DNA from: Cymodocea nodosa
Lineage: Eukaryota > Streptophyta > Magnoliopsida > Alismatales > Cymodoceaceae
Assembly: GCA_036874045.1 (NCBI GenBank)
Contig: CM072339.1
Coordinates: 7,501-71,500, forward strand
DNA length: 64,000 bases
Direction: 5' to 3'
Part shown: piece by piece, positions 48,401 to 59,100 of the stretch
Layout of the letters: every line of letters starts with the position of its first letter
Position numbering within the stretch: position 1 is the stretch's first letter
The notes under the pieces: generated by a model
What the model was told of the DNA's origin: nothing
The model's database searches: none
What the model saw: the letters and a program-made list of their open reading frames with translations, nothing else
Program-made: the position numbers and the translations under genes

Positions 48401-51400
48401 GTGTTCCTGCGCACAAACCCTTAGAAAATGCTTCTTTGTTGGATTTTTTTGTTTGCATGTCATTATAAAATTTTATATTGTCATGTATGTCATTATAAAA
48501 TACATATTAGTATACCCTTTTAAAGTCTAATGTTATAATAAAATGTCATTTTTTTTTATATATTTAACTTATACTTAGTTATTACTTTAGCTTACATGTG
48601 AAATGATTAAATTACCTCAACTACTTTCTGATTTAATCTAAATTACTACCTTTGACACGTTTCTTCATCATGGGTATAATTGATTTGCTTCACCACCCAT
48701 GGTGTTGAGGAAAAGAGGGAACAACAATTTGAGCTATAATTCCATTGTATAGGATTAGTCATATGAATCTTTTTCTTTTAAATATTTTTATCTATTGCTA
48801 ACTCTTCGATTAAATTATATAAGTTAAATCTTTTCTCATAATTTCTAATTAAATAGTTTTAGGTTTTCTTTTACTTATTTTAATTTCTTTTGTACTAATT
48901 AATTCTCCTTTCTTAAGCGGTATATTCCTTGGTCTCCTAAAAATATGACTAAATGACATATATTGATTTTCTCTTATCTTCAATAGATGCAAATCGTACT
49001 CTATTTCTAATGAAATCATTTTGTAGCTTATCCCTTATAATGTTACCATTTATCCATTTATAAGTTTATGCATCTCAGCAACTCTGATGTTTTGCATATG
49101 ATCATGGTTTAGAATCCAACATTCGAAATCATAAAGTATAACCAAGCAAATAGTAGTTTTACAGAATTCGCTTTTTAATTTTAAAGGTATCATTCTATTG
49201 CATAGCACTTTAGAAGGATTTTTCCACATTATTTATCCTATTTTACATTTAGTTTTTGACTTATTCAATTTAAATCCTTCTATTCAATATAAATCCTTTG
49301 AACTTTGAAGTATTTTTTTGCAAAGTACTCTAAAGTATTTTTTTCATAATTTTAATTTAGAATTAATTCCTGACTTTCATCAATTGAAACTATCTCATCA
49401 ACAAATAGCATATACAAAGACATTTTTCCTTAAATTTATTTAGTTATTTCATCTATAACTAACAAGAGCAGATATAGATTTAAGACTTTTGTGTAAACTT
49501 ATATCTATTTGAAATTCTTTAGTTTCTCCTCATATAGTTTTAATACCAGTAATTATTCTTTCATACATGTTTTTGATAATATCAATACATCCTATGAGTA
49601 TTTTTTTTTCTAATAACCCACTACAATAGATTTTTTTGTACTCTATCATAAGTTATTGAGGAAGTAGAAAGTAATTTAATGACTAGGAGGAGGATAGAAC
49701 AATTCACATTCAAATAATAGCTTAAGCAAATGTTAAATCATAATTGTTAACCATGATGATATTTTAGAAAAGTCAACTTTTGAAAGGGTATAATTGATAC
49801 ATAAGGTTTTATAATAGAATACACGACAATACCATTAGCATACAAGAAAAAATTCTATTGTTTTGCCTTTGTTAGAGAAAATAATGTATTAGGGTTTAGT
49901 TGTGTATAGGTTTAGTCTCACATTGTGTAAGTGTTATTTATCTTCTTTGTATAGTCTTTATAAATAGAAGTCTTATATTTGCTTATGAATAATAATTTAC
50001 TTCTATTATTTCTTATGCTTTAATATGGTATTAGAACTTAGACACAGGTTTTAAGAGTCCATCAAGTATGAGAGATCTAAATAGGGAGGAGGGCTAAGGT
50101 CACTCTCCTCCCAAGCCCCACTGCCAACAGTCACTTTTTCGGCCATCAGTGTCTCTCCTCTCGTGTCCAACCACTATTTCCAGTTTCATCCTTTCTCGAT
50201 TCACTCTAATGAAATCAAAAGCGATGTTTACTTTTAAACTATCTGCTCTTGTCTTCTCCCTCTCCAAATCTAGTTTTTTTTTTTCCTGGGGTTTCCAGTG
50301 TGTTCCTCCCCAACTCTTAACCTAAAGGCATCAAATCTGCCCACTCCCCCTTGCCATAGCTATTTCTCTCTCTTTGCTAGCTTCTCTTTCCACATCTAAA
50401 CCAGTAGTTGTCGGAAGCTCCCATCAGTGCCTCTTCTATCATCGGAAAAATCCTACCCTCCACCCTCTTACCACCTTCAAAATTGCTTGCCACTGTTGTT
50501 TGCGATGCCTATGGCCTAGTCCGACTCATCCTAGGCCTTCCAGTTGGCCTTCTAGCCTCCTTTTTGGGGCCGATCAGTTCTTGCTATCATCCTAGGGTTG
50601 GCAACTGCAACTTCTTGCCACGACAAGCCATGCTAATAATCCTCCACTGATTAACTCAATTGAGGATGGAGCATGTCTCTTCACCTATTTTTTTCTGCCA
50701 CTGAAATTTCCAAGAGTTCATTTTTTTTGTCTTCATTATCAATCTCCAGTTAAATTAATTATATTTTTTCTATTTTCATTATTAATTATTTTTTTCTCGT
50801 CTTATTTTGTCAAAATTGTTTGTTTTCTGCAAGATTTGAGGTTCATAGAATACCTCAAGTAACAATTTACATCTTTATTAAATAATTGATTATGTTTATA
50901 TTAGTATTGTAGAAATATATGTGCAAGTTTTTTTAATATGTGCAAGTGTACATATGTTTATTAAGTTTAATGATATCAACAATATATTAGTATTTATATC
51001 TTTTTTAGTGTGGTCATTTAAGGCTTGACTATTTTTTTGCCTGTACAACATTACTACCACTTCTAGTTATATCTGTTTATTATGTATCTTCTTATTTATT
51101 TTGTTATAATTTGCTTTTGTATGAATTTGTTGCAAGTTAGATGCTCCAATTTAAGAGAAAGTGTTGGGGAAAATAATTTATTAGAATTTTAGGTGTGTGT
51201 GGGTTTAGTCTCACATTACTTAAGTTTTATTTATCTTTGTGGTGTAGCTTTTATAAATATAGGTCTTATGCTTGCTTATAAATAATAATTCACTTCCACC
51301 ATATCATCTACGACTTATGTTTCAATAGCCTTCATATCATTTAAGTATTGGCTTAGATGTGGAAAAAGGCACCGATTTCAACCCACACACATATCAACTT

Positions 51401-52245
51401 TTTGCCACTTCATATCATCTATGACTTCCATTTCAACCTTCACTACTAGTTTGGTGGAAAATTAAGGATTTTTATTATGTAATCTGTGAGCATTTGATTT
51501 TGAAGTTATATATTGACATATTTGATAACTATTGTTAGACAAGTATTAAATTAAATACTTTAAATCTTGGACATTGATTTTTGAAATATCAATAATTGGG
51601 GAATTCTGCTTTGAAGCTTGCCTGAGATTATGATAGTAGGGTGAGGAGAATAAATCTTAGCATGGTTGATGCCATCATGTTTGAAAATTTAATGGTCCTC
51701 CCTGTGTTTTTATTCTTTTTTCCTGTCTGTCTTCATTCTTCGGCATGAAAACTTTTAAATAGAAACAAAGATGAAATATTTTCTCAACACTGCTAGGTTC
51801 CCATTTATAGTTTTTACACAGCATTTTCCGTAATCTTACTATTGCTGGATGTATGCTAGCTGTTGTATGATTGCTATTACAATGATTGCTTGCTGTTGTA
51901 TTTGAATTTGCTATTACAAATGTGCTCCCATTTTATCAGGATGTAAAGGATCATTGCAAAGAGATGTTATCCATGGAAATTTCTATAGAAAAGAAAATAG
52001 AACCTGAGATGGAAGCAATAGCTGCAATGGACAATTCATTCTGGAGTTCTGCAAGTAGGATTTCAGTGCCTGCCACAGATACGTCTACAAAGATGGTAGG
52101 TTCCTGCAAGAGCAACTACGACCACAGGTCAAACCACTTGAGCCTCAAAGTTTTGATTATGGCCTTTGTTATCGTTCTGCTTTCTGTATTCATTGCATGG
52201 TTTCTTGGCCATCATTCCCTTCGTAAATATATGCCGACGTCATGA
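20934..52245 (+). CDS. ODR4: ODR4-like membrane protein, nine exons over 31 kb
   Basis: Exons by eye: 20934-21044, 21141-21553, 21652-21780, 24377-24494, 39728-39813, 39932-40034, 45009-45160, 48012-48108, 51940-52245. All junctions are GT-AG and the phases agree, giving 1515 nt (504 residues). Family-like blocks in order: [15 protein letters not shown] with PTPSPTDAG (about 38-65), [25 protein letters not shown] (exon 2), RWTCRICSL and [19 protein letters not shown] (exon 3), HEVELLLPF (exon 5), a YLGSK...QVISDIK stretch (exon 6), [11 protein letters not shown] (exon 7), [15 protein letters not shown] (exon 8), and a transmembrane helix at about 474-493 with a short tail. ODR4 proteins of animals help fold and deliver membrane proteins and partner with a UFM1-system protein; that role is inferred here. 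The exon 5 donor could also be 2 or 4 bases upstream, but only 39813 keeps the frame. Function of the allele is unproven given 15-kb and 5-kb introns full of transposons. Confidence 0.87.
22027..22726 (+). repeat. LTR of a Copia-type element (ODR4 intron 3)
   Basis: A 700-bp block with matching ends (TGTTG...CAACA). It is followed by a primer-binding site (TTGGTATCAGAG, complementary to initiator tRNA-Met) at 22729. It is also preceded by a polypurine-like AAGGGGCAGAC, which would normally sit upstream of a 3' LTR. Confidence 0.75.
22727..23930 (+). pseudogene. Truncated Copia gag and internal sequence
   Basis: After the primer-binding site a gag-like start ([13 protein letters not shown]) can be read around 22810-22850. 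Later sequence has GGTCACACC-rich repeats (23370, 23424, 23690) and no pol domains. No 3' LTR was found. Confidence 0.6.
25200..26400 (+). pseudogene. RTE-clade LINE remnant (ODR4 intron 4)
   Basis: Broken frames give RT motifs: [32 protein letters not shown] and the catalytic region as FVDDIGLV. The usual RTE tail ([13 protein letters not shown]) follows. It has many stops and frameshifts and a short CAACAAC-like 3' end near 26380. Confidence 0.75.
26590..27920. other. Intron 4 stretch without a recognised gene
   Basis: An open minus-strand frame (26640-27014, 124 codons) includes an [10 protein letters not shown]-like phrase that faintly recalls a Gypsy gag. This is too weak to call. Nothing else is recognised. 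Confidence 0.3.
27930..28112 (+). pseudogene. L1-type endonuclease N-terminal fragment
   Basis: Sequence near 27940-28040 reads [14 protein letters not shown] in one frame and [13 protein letters not shown] (metal-binding Glu motif) near the end. It is truncated at the Copia LTR. Confidence 0.5.
28113..28375 (-). repeat. Copia 3' LTR (ODR4 intron 4)
   Basis: A 263-bp block TGTTGATTCC...AATATAACA with TG/CA ends. On the minus strand a purine tract (AAAGCAAGGAGGAG) lies just upstream of it, as expected for a 3' LTR. It contains an (AAGG)n microsatellite at about 28150-28168. The matching 5' LTR is absent. Confidence 0.75.
28376..30448 (-). pseudogene. Copia pol remnant: integrase end, reverse transcriptase, RNase H
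   Basis: Minus strand in order: integrase C-terminal part ([20 protein letters not shown], 30414 downward), a linker, RT ([50 protein letters not shown] at 29837-29352; YVDDLLVTE across the frame break near 29340), then RNase H ([35 protein letters not shown], ending [13 protein letters not shown] at 28391). Gag, protease and most of integrase are missing; the element stops near 30448. At least four frame breaks make it non-functional. Confidence 0.85.
30619..30800. repeat. AT-rich tandem repeat of about 39 bp
   Basis: Four to five imperfect units of the form CATGTTCATAACAAAA...CATCCATCATTACACAA. They give repetitive open frames on the minus strand that are not taken as genes. Confidence 0.7.
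30860..31882 (-). pseudogene. Myb/SANT-like gene of the PIF/Harbinger type, remnant
   Basis: Minus strand 31580-31882 encodes a Myb/SANT-like block ([16 protein letters not shown]...[15 protein letters not shown]...[14 protein letters not shown]) of the type carried by PIF/Harbinger elements and plant L10-interacting MYB proteins. A downstream frame (31051-30860) gives the usual C-terminal [20 protein letters not shown] stretch. The frames are interrupted. No transposase or inverted ends were found nearby. Confidence 0.6.
31900..33060. other. AT-rich intron sequence, nothing recognised
   Basis: No coding, repeat or RNA signal stands out on either strand. Confidence 0.4.
33128..33610. repeat. 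Imperfect ~72-bp repeat (three units)
   Basis: Units begin at about 33133, 33207 and 33533. Each contains a CTTGAGAAAATAGGA-like start, a CGACGCTTT-like centre and a TGCTTTTGGGATTTC end. The third is separated from the second by ~255 bp. Confidence 0.55.
33960..35885 (+). pseudogene. L1-type LINE 3' half with RNase H domain
   Basis: Frames in order: RT end ([10 protein letters not shown]), [21 protein letters not shown], an RNase H-like domain at 35219-35437 ([21 protein letters not shown] then [11 protein letters not shown], keeping the expected D and E) and a short 3' end with an A-run at about 35870-35878. It lacks endonuclease and most RT and is broken by stops. It is a different lineage from LINE-A to -D, which show no RNase H. 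Confidence 0.72.
35890..37190. other. Intron 4 stretch, nothing recognised
   Basis: AT-rich, with pyrimidine-rich patches. No domain could be read on either strand. Confidence 0.4.
37200..39657 (+). pseudogene. Second L1-type LINE remnant
   Basis: Decayed frames: an [10 protein letters not shown] stretch (37260), [20 protein letters not shown] (37480-37540, matching RPISL..-type RT motif 2), a [12 protein letters not shown] then [10 protein letters not shown] stretch (RT motif 4 region, 37790-37880), and a C-terminal [12 protein letters not shown] near 39450. It ends in a short A-run (39650-39657), 70 bp before ODR4 exon 5. Confidence 0.65.
40035..41440. other. ODR4 intron 6, left part, nothing recognised
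   Basis: AT-rich intron without a readable domain. A short inverted segment (AATTCAATAC... at 41065 and 41130) was noticed but is not long enough to name. Confidence 0.35.
41470..44125 (-). mobile_element. Copia element with internal deletion (ODR4 intron 6)
   Basis: Minus strand: 5' LTR at about 43915-44125, gag with zinc knuckle ([14 protein letters not shown], 42870-42780), protease-region text ([15 protein letters not shown], about 42345-42300), then directly the RNase H tail ([28 protein letters not shown], 41830-41640) and a 3' LTR at about 41470-41630. The LTRs share AGATTGGAAGAGAATT and a downstream AGCATAAA..GATATC block but are diverged. Integrase and RT are deleted. LTR ends are approximate. 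The 3' LTR holds a (TA)n(GA)n microsatellite at 41516-41562. Confidence 0.7.
44130..44500 (+). pseudogene. RTE-type LINE 3' fragment
   Basis: Broken frames resemble the RTE ORF end ([10 protein letters not shown] then [19 protein letters not shown]). It is short and diverged. Confidence 0.45.
45393..45470. repeat. (GA)n-rich microsatellite
   Basis: AGAGAG-type purine run in ODR4 intron 7, about 300 bp after exon 7. Its antisense translation is a serine/leucine-rich artefact. Confidence 0.85.
45768..47067 (-). mobile_element. Non-autonomous LTR element with 5-bp target duplication (ODR4 intron 7)
   Basis: Two similar LTRs (45768-45923 and 46890-47067), both starting TATTGA and ending in TAACA/TAATA, enclose ~970 bp without pol. 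Target duplication GATAT stands at 45763-45767 and 47068-47072. On the minus strand a primer-binding-site-like TGATATCAAAACTTAGGTTC adjoins the right LTR and a GCTTGAGGGG purine tract adjoins the left one, so the element reads right to left. The interior has a long pyrimidine-rich segment (46360-46600). Confidence 0.78.
47073..48011. other. ODR4 intron 7, right part, nothing recognised
   Basis: AT-rich sequence with two loosely similar segments (AGGTCCGACTATAAGAATTGTTATC near 47282 and a related one near 47452), perhaps an old local duplication. No gene was found. Confidence 0.35.
48590..49680 (-). pseudogene. Antisense RTE-type LINE remnant (ODR4 intron 8)
   Basis: The minus strand resembles the RTE ORF end and palm region (a [15 protein letters not shown] stretch near 49150, with degenerate RT text further on), with many stops. 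It is the opposite orientation to the RTE copies at 25.2 kb and 44.1 kb. Confidence 0.55.
49870..51327 (+). mobile_element. Non-autonomous LTR element with 5-bp target duplication (ODR4 intron 8)
   Basis: LTRs at 49870-50025 and 51162-51327 (TGTTRGRGAAAATAAT start, TTTMAATA end) enclose ~1.14 kb. Target duplication GCCTT stands at 49865-49869 and 51328-51332. TGGTATTAGAACTTAG at 50026 is a primer-binding site of the TGGTATCAGAGC type; AATTTAAGAGAAAG before 51162 is the purine tract. No gag or pol domain was recognised inside; a serine/proline-rich frame at 50374-50650 is probably chance. Confidence 0.85.
51333..51939. other. End of ODR4 intron 8
   Basis: AT-rich. A TTTTATCAG acceptor precedes exon 9. 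Nothing else is recognised. Confidence 0.4.
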
Positions 52246-53469
52246 AAAGATGTATTTTACATTGTTGTTGCTAGTTATTTGGTTTTTATTATCTGATCAT
52301 AGTTAAAAATAATTATTACATTGAATACGTGGTCGTTATGTGCTCCGAAATGTTTGTGGATGATAAGCATGCCTCCGTGATTTTGAATGTGAATGAATAT
52401 CTGGGATGAATATATACATAGGAGGTAAAGTGGAGTTAGCTAACAAAATACAGATCGAATGCAGATATTCCCAACGTGGTACGTCGAATAATGGTACGAA
52501 GACAAACCCAACACGACGGTTGGTGTACGGGATTTCCAGCGAGTATGGTTGTAGCTGCCTCGAATCAGAGTGCATGCCAATGTGGTAGCGTAAATGACTT
52601 GTCCATGTTACATGAGGATCGTCTCCATGAGTTTTCCTTTGCTACTCCCTTGCTCCCTTGGCGAGGGAGGTGATTGTTTTATGCATATTTGGTAAGAGAG
52701 GTGATGCAGTTATATATGGATTAGCGTCAACCCAACTTCATCTAACGTGGTCTGAAACATTGTGACAACTTTAGCGAATTGTTTGGTTTGGAATGAAAGA
52801 TTTTCTTCTTCTTTTTCTTTTACTAGCTGGTATAAGACTGAGAAACCGATTGCCCACTGATATCCTTCTTTACAAAGCCACCTTCTCATCCTCTATCTAG
52901 AATGTTCGCCCATGAGTGCCTCTCACTGTGATGATACGAGCACAAAATGATTTTAAACAAATTAAATTAGTTAAAAATTGGAATCGTCTTTTGTGCAAAG
53001 AGTCAGCTTACTTTGTAATAATACGTACTGTCATAATAATAGTATAATGGGTTTTTGTTATTTGGAGCACGTCTCTTCTATTATCAATCAGGCGTGAGGG
53101 TGACAACCGGTTATCTTAAGCTATAAGGAAATGTCGAAGGTAGTGAGGGCTCAGGATTGATGTGGAAATTGCTGCCGACTGTTATTAATTTACGTTCAAA
53201 ATAGACACGGATAGCGATGTGCCGACCTACATCGATTAGAATTGGGGAAAGAAGGGAAAGAATGCAAACAAACACAGGCTGAAAGAACATATTGTCCAGC
53301 AACAACAGTCAGTTAAACTGGTAGAGCTTGCGAGAGGACAAGGCAAAGCGAACATATTCCGCTCACTCCGGAAGCGCCCACACCCAACCGTGTTCGTTAT
53401 CAATTACCTAAATACTTGCTCTCCTCGATCGCCAGTCGACGCCTCCATCCCTCGACCGTGGGTGTTCCG
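52246..53469. other. Intergenic: ODR4 3' flank and CYSTM upstream region
   Basis: No coding signal stands out. Several short overlapping frames at 52336-52680 have no recognisable domain. A specific TATA box could not be assigned. Confidence 0.4.
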
Positions 53470-53887
53470 ATGAGCAACCCCAAGTACGGCTATCCTTATC
53501 CTGCTCAAGGTACGTAACCAACTTTCTGATCAGTGATCATGTGTGTTCCTCTGATGCATACTATCTTATATATATATATATATGAAGTACCGATCGTAAA
53601 TCTACAGGATACTATCAGGGCCCGCCTGTGATGGCACCTCCTCAGTTCGCCGCCGCCCCGCCCCCGCAGAAGAAGCTCGGCTTTCTCGAGGGATGGTAGG
53701 TTTAATTAATTAATTCCTGTGGATCATGGTAATCGTATACGATCTGCTACATGCTGTTGCCGATGACCTTGTTGTTGACGTTTTTAATATATTTTTGGTC
53801 CTTAATTGATTTAGCCTCGCCGCCCTGTGCTGTTGCTGCTTTCTCAACGCGTGCTGCTGCGATCCTTCCATCATATTCGTCACCTGA
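53470..53887 (+). CDS. CYSTM-type cysteine-rich tail protein, 66 residues, three exons
   Basis: Exons 53470-53509, 53608-53695 and 53815-53887 (GT-AG, 201 nt). The protein opens with MSNPKYGYPYPAQGYY, continues Pro/Ala-rich (GPPVMAPPQF, AAAPPP), then QKKLGFLEGC and a C-terminal CLAALCCCCFLNACCCDPSIIFVT tail split over exons 2-3. That layout (short Tyr/Pro/Gln-rich head, Cys-rich membrane tail at the extreme C-terminus) is the CYSTM family, small membrane-associated proteins linked to stress tolerance and, for some members, cell fate. The specific role here is unknown. Intron 1 holds a (TA)n run near 53571. This start is the first ATG that gives the family head. Confidence 0.88.
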
Positions 53888-56166
53888 ACTGATCCAAACC
53901 TCCTCCTCATTCATCCATCTGCTAGCTGCATGCACCCTTCCTTCCTTAATTTCCTCCGTATTAATTGCAGTTATTGTAATTATTGATCATAAACTTAATT
54001 TCCTATACACGTTTGTTTGCTGTAGCGGTACCTATCTATTATTGGACGACGACGATGCTGTTAGATACCAATATATATGTGACGCATGTATATTAATTAT
54101 GTATGTAATCATTCTAATATTTTTAAGATGATGAATGACGGACTGCTCTTTTGATCCATATTCATCATTCATTCGTTCATCAGTGCTCCTTTGATGTGTT
54201 CAGTGTTTGTTGGAAACTGGGTCGCCCGCTTCATTAATATATTCACACGACGTGCATATGAATCAAGTCTAAGTTTTACTTCCTGCGTAATCAAGTTTTA
54301 GTTTCTGCACAAGCTTAATTTTTTACATACGATATGAAAGATGTTTGACAAAACAGCGCATATGCGAATCAGATGCCATGATTCATGGCCAAAACCCCAT
54401 CAACGTCAAATGAACGCTTGCGTAAAAATGAATAAAACTAAATTTATAAACCACATTCAATAAAGAGACCTTTCTTGTTTGCAATAAATATTCTTCTAAT
54501 TGTAATATTTCTAGCGTGTCCTCAAAGAAAAAAAATGGCGATGAATTGAGTGATTCACAACAAATATTAGGACACAAACGAAAATACTTTTCCAATTTCA
54601 AACGCATTTATAAAGAATATTTTCACGCAAATTAATCACAGAAAGAAAATTATAAAGGGAAAATATAATAAAATTAAAAATGATGGATCTAAAATAATAA
54701 ATCATTTTCTTCTTAATATTAAAAGAAGAGTTCATTTCTGTTTTTCTTTTTTCCGATATTATACTTACAACATTATAAAAATTACCAAAACAATAAAATG
54801 ATTATTTAGTGATTTTTTATTCCTACATCAAATAAACACATAAAAAAGGAAATACGAAAACAAACTTCAACTCATATGTAAAAATATCTTCATGCAAATG
54901 AAATTTTAATATGACAAATAAAAAGAGAAATTACAATACATATCATTGAAAACAATGAGCCTAACTAGCATTGAATGCTAAAAGATAAACTAAATATCAT
55001 TTATTCCCAATTGGGTGCAGCATGGCCCTCCTCTTACCCCTTCTAGGCGCTTCTTCCGTGGTAAGAGGTCAGTCGAGAAATTTTTTTGATACTAACATAC
55101 TTTTCCATTAATTGACTACACGAAGTGTCGCTAGTTGTCTCAGCTTCTGCATTGTACGTAGTCACTTTGAAAGCCCTTGATCAATTGGCAGGGGTTCATT
55201 GCATTGCGATGGATTTTGTTCAAAAGCTCCACTAACTTTACCGATGGAATTTCTCTTTCCCTCCCCTTTTAAAAGAAGAAGGATTGTTTCGATCGTAAAA
55301 TGAGCCCGAAAACTTTGAGATTTGACAGGGAGTGCCTACCAAACAAGGCAAAAATCGAATGCAATTAAGGTAAATGAATGCTTATCTTGTGTTTGGATAA
55401 GTTACTCATCTCCTGCACTTGTTCGAAATTTTCAAAAGCTAATTGACTAATTGATTTGGCTTTTCAATTAGTTTCAAAAAATATTGCAAAATTTTAAGAT
55501 TTACGTACTCCTAAAAAATTAATGGGTTAAACCACCATTAACGATTCTTCTCAATATATACTTCACATGAGAAAATTCCAGTTCAATTTTGAACTCATAT
55601 ATAAAGTATGTTTTCATGCAAATTAAAATTTTTAAGGAACTAAAAGGAGAAGAAATGTAGTAAAATTAGAAATGCTTAAATAAAAAACTACAAATATGAA
55701 AACAATTCATCTTGGATGACAAACTTTCAAATTATTTAAAAAGTTAATAAGGTAACTAAAAACTAATGAAAGCATGCTTAATTTTTACGTGCATATGGCT
55801 ACCATTAAAAGTGGGTTAGTTTCTACATGTTCTCTAAAAAACTTTTTTATAACATTGCCAAATTTAGCATGCGCTCAAAAAATGAAATGATTATGAAGTG
55901 ATTCTTTTACAATCCTACACAGCATACTAATTCAATTTAGAACTCATATATTAACTTCTTTTTTACTCGAGCGGTTGCTTGACAGTTAGATTTTATTTAA
56001 TTATATTGCTCTTCGACTCCAAAGAAAAACACGGGGAGACGTACCTGTTCCGTTATTAGAAAATATTTCTTTTTTTGAAGCATAAAAAAATATTTGTCAC
56101 TTTTTAGGAGAACGTGGGATATCAGGATATGGCGAGAGCGATTTGACGAGAGATCGCGGGCAGACG
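53888..56166. other. Intergenic region with AT-rich dispersed repeats
   Basis: Three related AT-rich segments (around 54615-54690, 54880-54930 and 55600-55680) share TTTTCAYGCAAATKAA followed by an ARAAGGRAAAA-like stretch. No gene was found. A short upstream frame (ATG at 56129, stop TGA at 56144-56146, five codons) sits 20 bp before the mutarotase start. Confidence 0.5.
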
Positions 56167-59100
56167 ATGTCGACGTCGCCGCAGGAGGATGGAGCAGCGG
56201 AGCTGTTGGAGTTGAGGAACGGGAGCATGGTGGTGAAGATCACCAACTACGGCGCCACCATCACATCCCTTCTCGTCCCCGACGCGCAGGGAGATCTGGC
56301 CGACGTGGTCCTTGGATTCGACACCGTCCGGCCGTATCTGGTTCGTCCCTGGCCCATCGTCTGCTGCGCTCTTCTTACGTACCATGCACGCATTCAATGC
56401 CAATGTTTTGGAAGGAATTCGTTGATTTGTTGAAAATCACAAACACCTACGCGCACAATTTATCGCAGGAAGGAGCAGCACCCTATTTCGGATGCATCGT
56501 AGGGCGCGTGGCCAACAGGATCAAAGGGGGCAAGTTTAACCTCGACGGCATCGACTATTCTCTGCCCGTCAACAATCCCCCTAATAGTCTCCACGGTATG
56601 AATATGTTGCTGCTGCTGTCGCCGCTAATTCGGATCGACTGTTTTTATGTTTATATCTGTCTTCTGTTTTGGGGTCAGAAAAGCGCAGTTTTCAAGTACA
56701 TTACACGTCGCTTTGCAGTTTTCTTCCTGCCGAATTCCATCCACCTTTGATTTGCCTTTTTTCTTGCGGTTTACAAGGTAGACGAAAATGCATGCGTTCT
56801 ACCGTCTTTTCTAGTTCTGCCTCTCGTGATTAGCAGACAGGGAAGCCGCGTTTGGTTGTGATATTTCACTTTCAGCCAAGCCTCTTTTTTCATCATTTAT
56901 TTTATTATGACGGCTCCGCCTAATGCTTTAACTTTTTATTTTTATGATAACAGCGACATTGAATTCCGGAATTCGCTTCTTCATCCTGTGTTTCCCATTT
57001 GAGTTAGTTAGCCCTTCAGATATGCTAATTTTGAAAACTGCAGTTCCTTCTAAATTTTTCTTCTTCTTTTTTCAAAATTACAAATTTCGGGAACTTTTAT
57101 GTAAAACTAGAGTTCTAACATTTATGCAAGAAAAAAACCAGTTCTAACAGCCACATTATGCCACATGAGCCAACGTGACAGCTAAGTTTTATGAAAAATA
57201 TTAAGTCACGATGATACAAATACCATGATTTTTTTGTACCGATCTTGGTGATACATCATGACTATGTATGTATTGCCATGATTGATTGAAATTAGCCATG
57301 CATCATGGTGACTACTTAAAGCCAATCAAGGTGTTTGTATAATCGAGATTGGTTCAAAACAAAGATTACACTGTTTTAAAATATCATGACTAGTTAAAAT
57401 GAATCAGAGTGTCTTAATCACCATGATTGGTTGTTATTACAAAAATTGGCAACCACATGGTACCGTGTGGTGCCACGTGGCTATCAGAATAGTAGATTTA
57501 CAAATGAGTTTTCAAGAGATGTAGTTTTGTGAAAAATACGCGAAATGGTGCCATCCATTTGAAATGTCTGTTGAAACCACCCCGCATATTCTCACTAGGA
57601 GGAAGCTGACCGGTTGGTCAAAAGTTGCATACAACGTGTTCATTGTAATATGCATATAATAAGTTTTACAAAAGAAATCCATACAAAATTAAAATTGACA
57701 AGAATGGCCACATATTATTTTTTTGCAAATAGCTTGATATGGTCCATTCTTGTAAAAAAATAAATGGTCGATACTTGCCAAATCAAGTTATGAATGAAAT
57801 TTTTGTAAATTTCACAAAGTATAACAATAATATAATGTGTATATTATAATAATATGCATACATTGTAATATCTATATAATTAAAGGAAGTAAATGGAATG
57901 GAGGTAATTACATAATTTTTCATTCTTTTCCCCATAGAAGTAAAATATAATTTTATTTATTGATAATCACAATCCATCTTTCACATCTCATCTTTTTTTG
58001 CAACATGCACAAGTGCATGTATAAATTTCTCGTACATCTAAACATACGCGCATAATAATAGAATTAGTTTTTCATACTTATTGAGGACCAAATTGGAAAA
58101 TCACACTTAGAAATCTTAGCTTATTGAAAGCTCTCTCAAATGAGATTTTCACACAAAAAAAGAAAAATGATTTCAATAAGCTGATAAATTTTTATATAAG
58201 CTAATTACATGAATTGTCTGGAATTGCTTATTATGTTTATTAGATTATTGAAAATCTCGGACCAAAAAAACTCCTCTAAATGTTTCCAAATGGGACCCAA
58301 GAATTTTGAAGGACACGTTTACTGTTCCTGTAATTGGTCTCTCAACCAGACGTACTTTGAAATTCTGTACCTGCCCAAGGCTTCAAGGATGGCATGTTTA
58401 GTTCTGCTTTAATGATGACAGTTATGTTAACGCATACTTGTCTAGTAATCGAGTAATGCTTTCCTTGTTTTATTACATTCATTTTTCTTATCCATGTTAA
58501 CATCATCGGAAGATGCATCCATAAATGCATCAGTCAAAACTACATAATCGTATACACATTGTTTCTATTAGCAAAAGAAAAAACATTGCTTTTTTTCTGT
58601 AAGATGGCCATGAATTGGTTCGCTTTCAGGTGGAAACAAGGGATTTGACAAGGTGATATGGGAAATCGTAGAACATAGAGCTGGTGAACTACCATCACTT
58701 AAGCTCAAATATCACAGTCAAGATGGGGAGGAAGGTAATGTACGGCTGAACCTTTTCTTTTTTTATTAAGAATGGACGTTGAATTTCCTCTTGTCTAGGA
58801 AATTTGATCACTGGAGCATATGACTGACTAAGTTTTCTTAGAAAAGGCTATCCTGGGGATGTTACTGTCACTGCAACGTACTCCTTACCTTCAAACACTT
58901 CTCTGAGGCTTGACATGGAAGCTGTGCCTGGAAACAAGTCCACTCCAGTTAACTTGGCTCAACATACCTACTGGAATTTAGCTGGTCACAATTCTGGAAG
59001 TGTGCTTGAACACTTGATTCAAATATGGGCTACTGAGATAACACCTGTTGATGAGAACATGATCCCTACTGGAGAAATCATGTCAATCAAAGGCACGCCA

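Noticed and set aside
50374-50650. Two overlapping Ser/Pro-rich frames as a small gene
   Set aside because: They lie inside the non-autonomous LTR element, have no domain, and two frames are open equally, typical of biased composition.
53710-53935. Minus-strand frames across the CYSTM gene
   Set aside because: Shadows of the third exon and flank; the + strand three-exon model fits the family.
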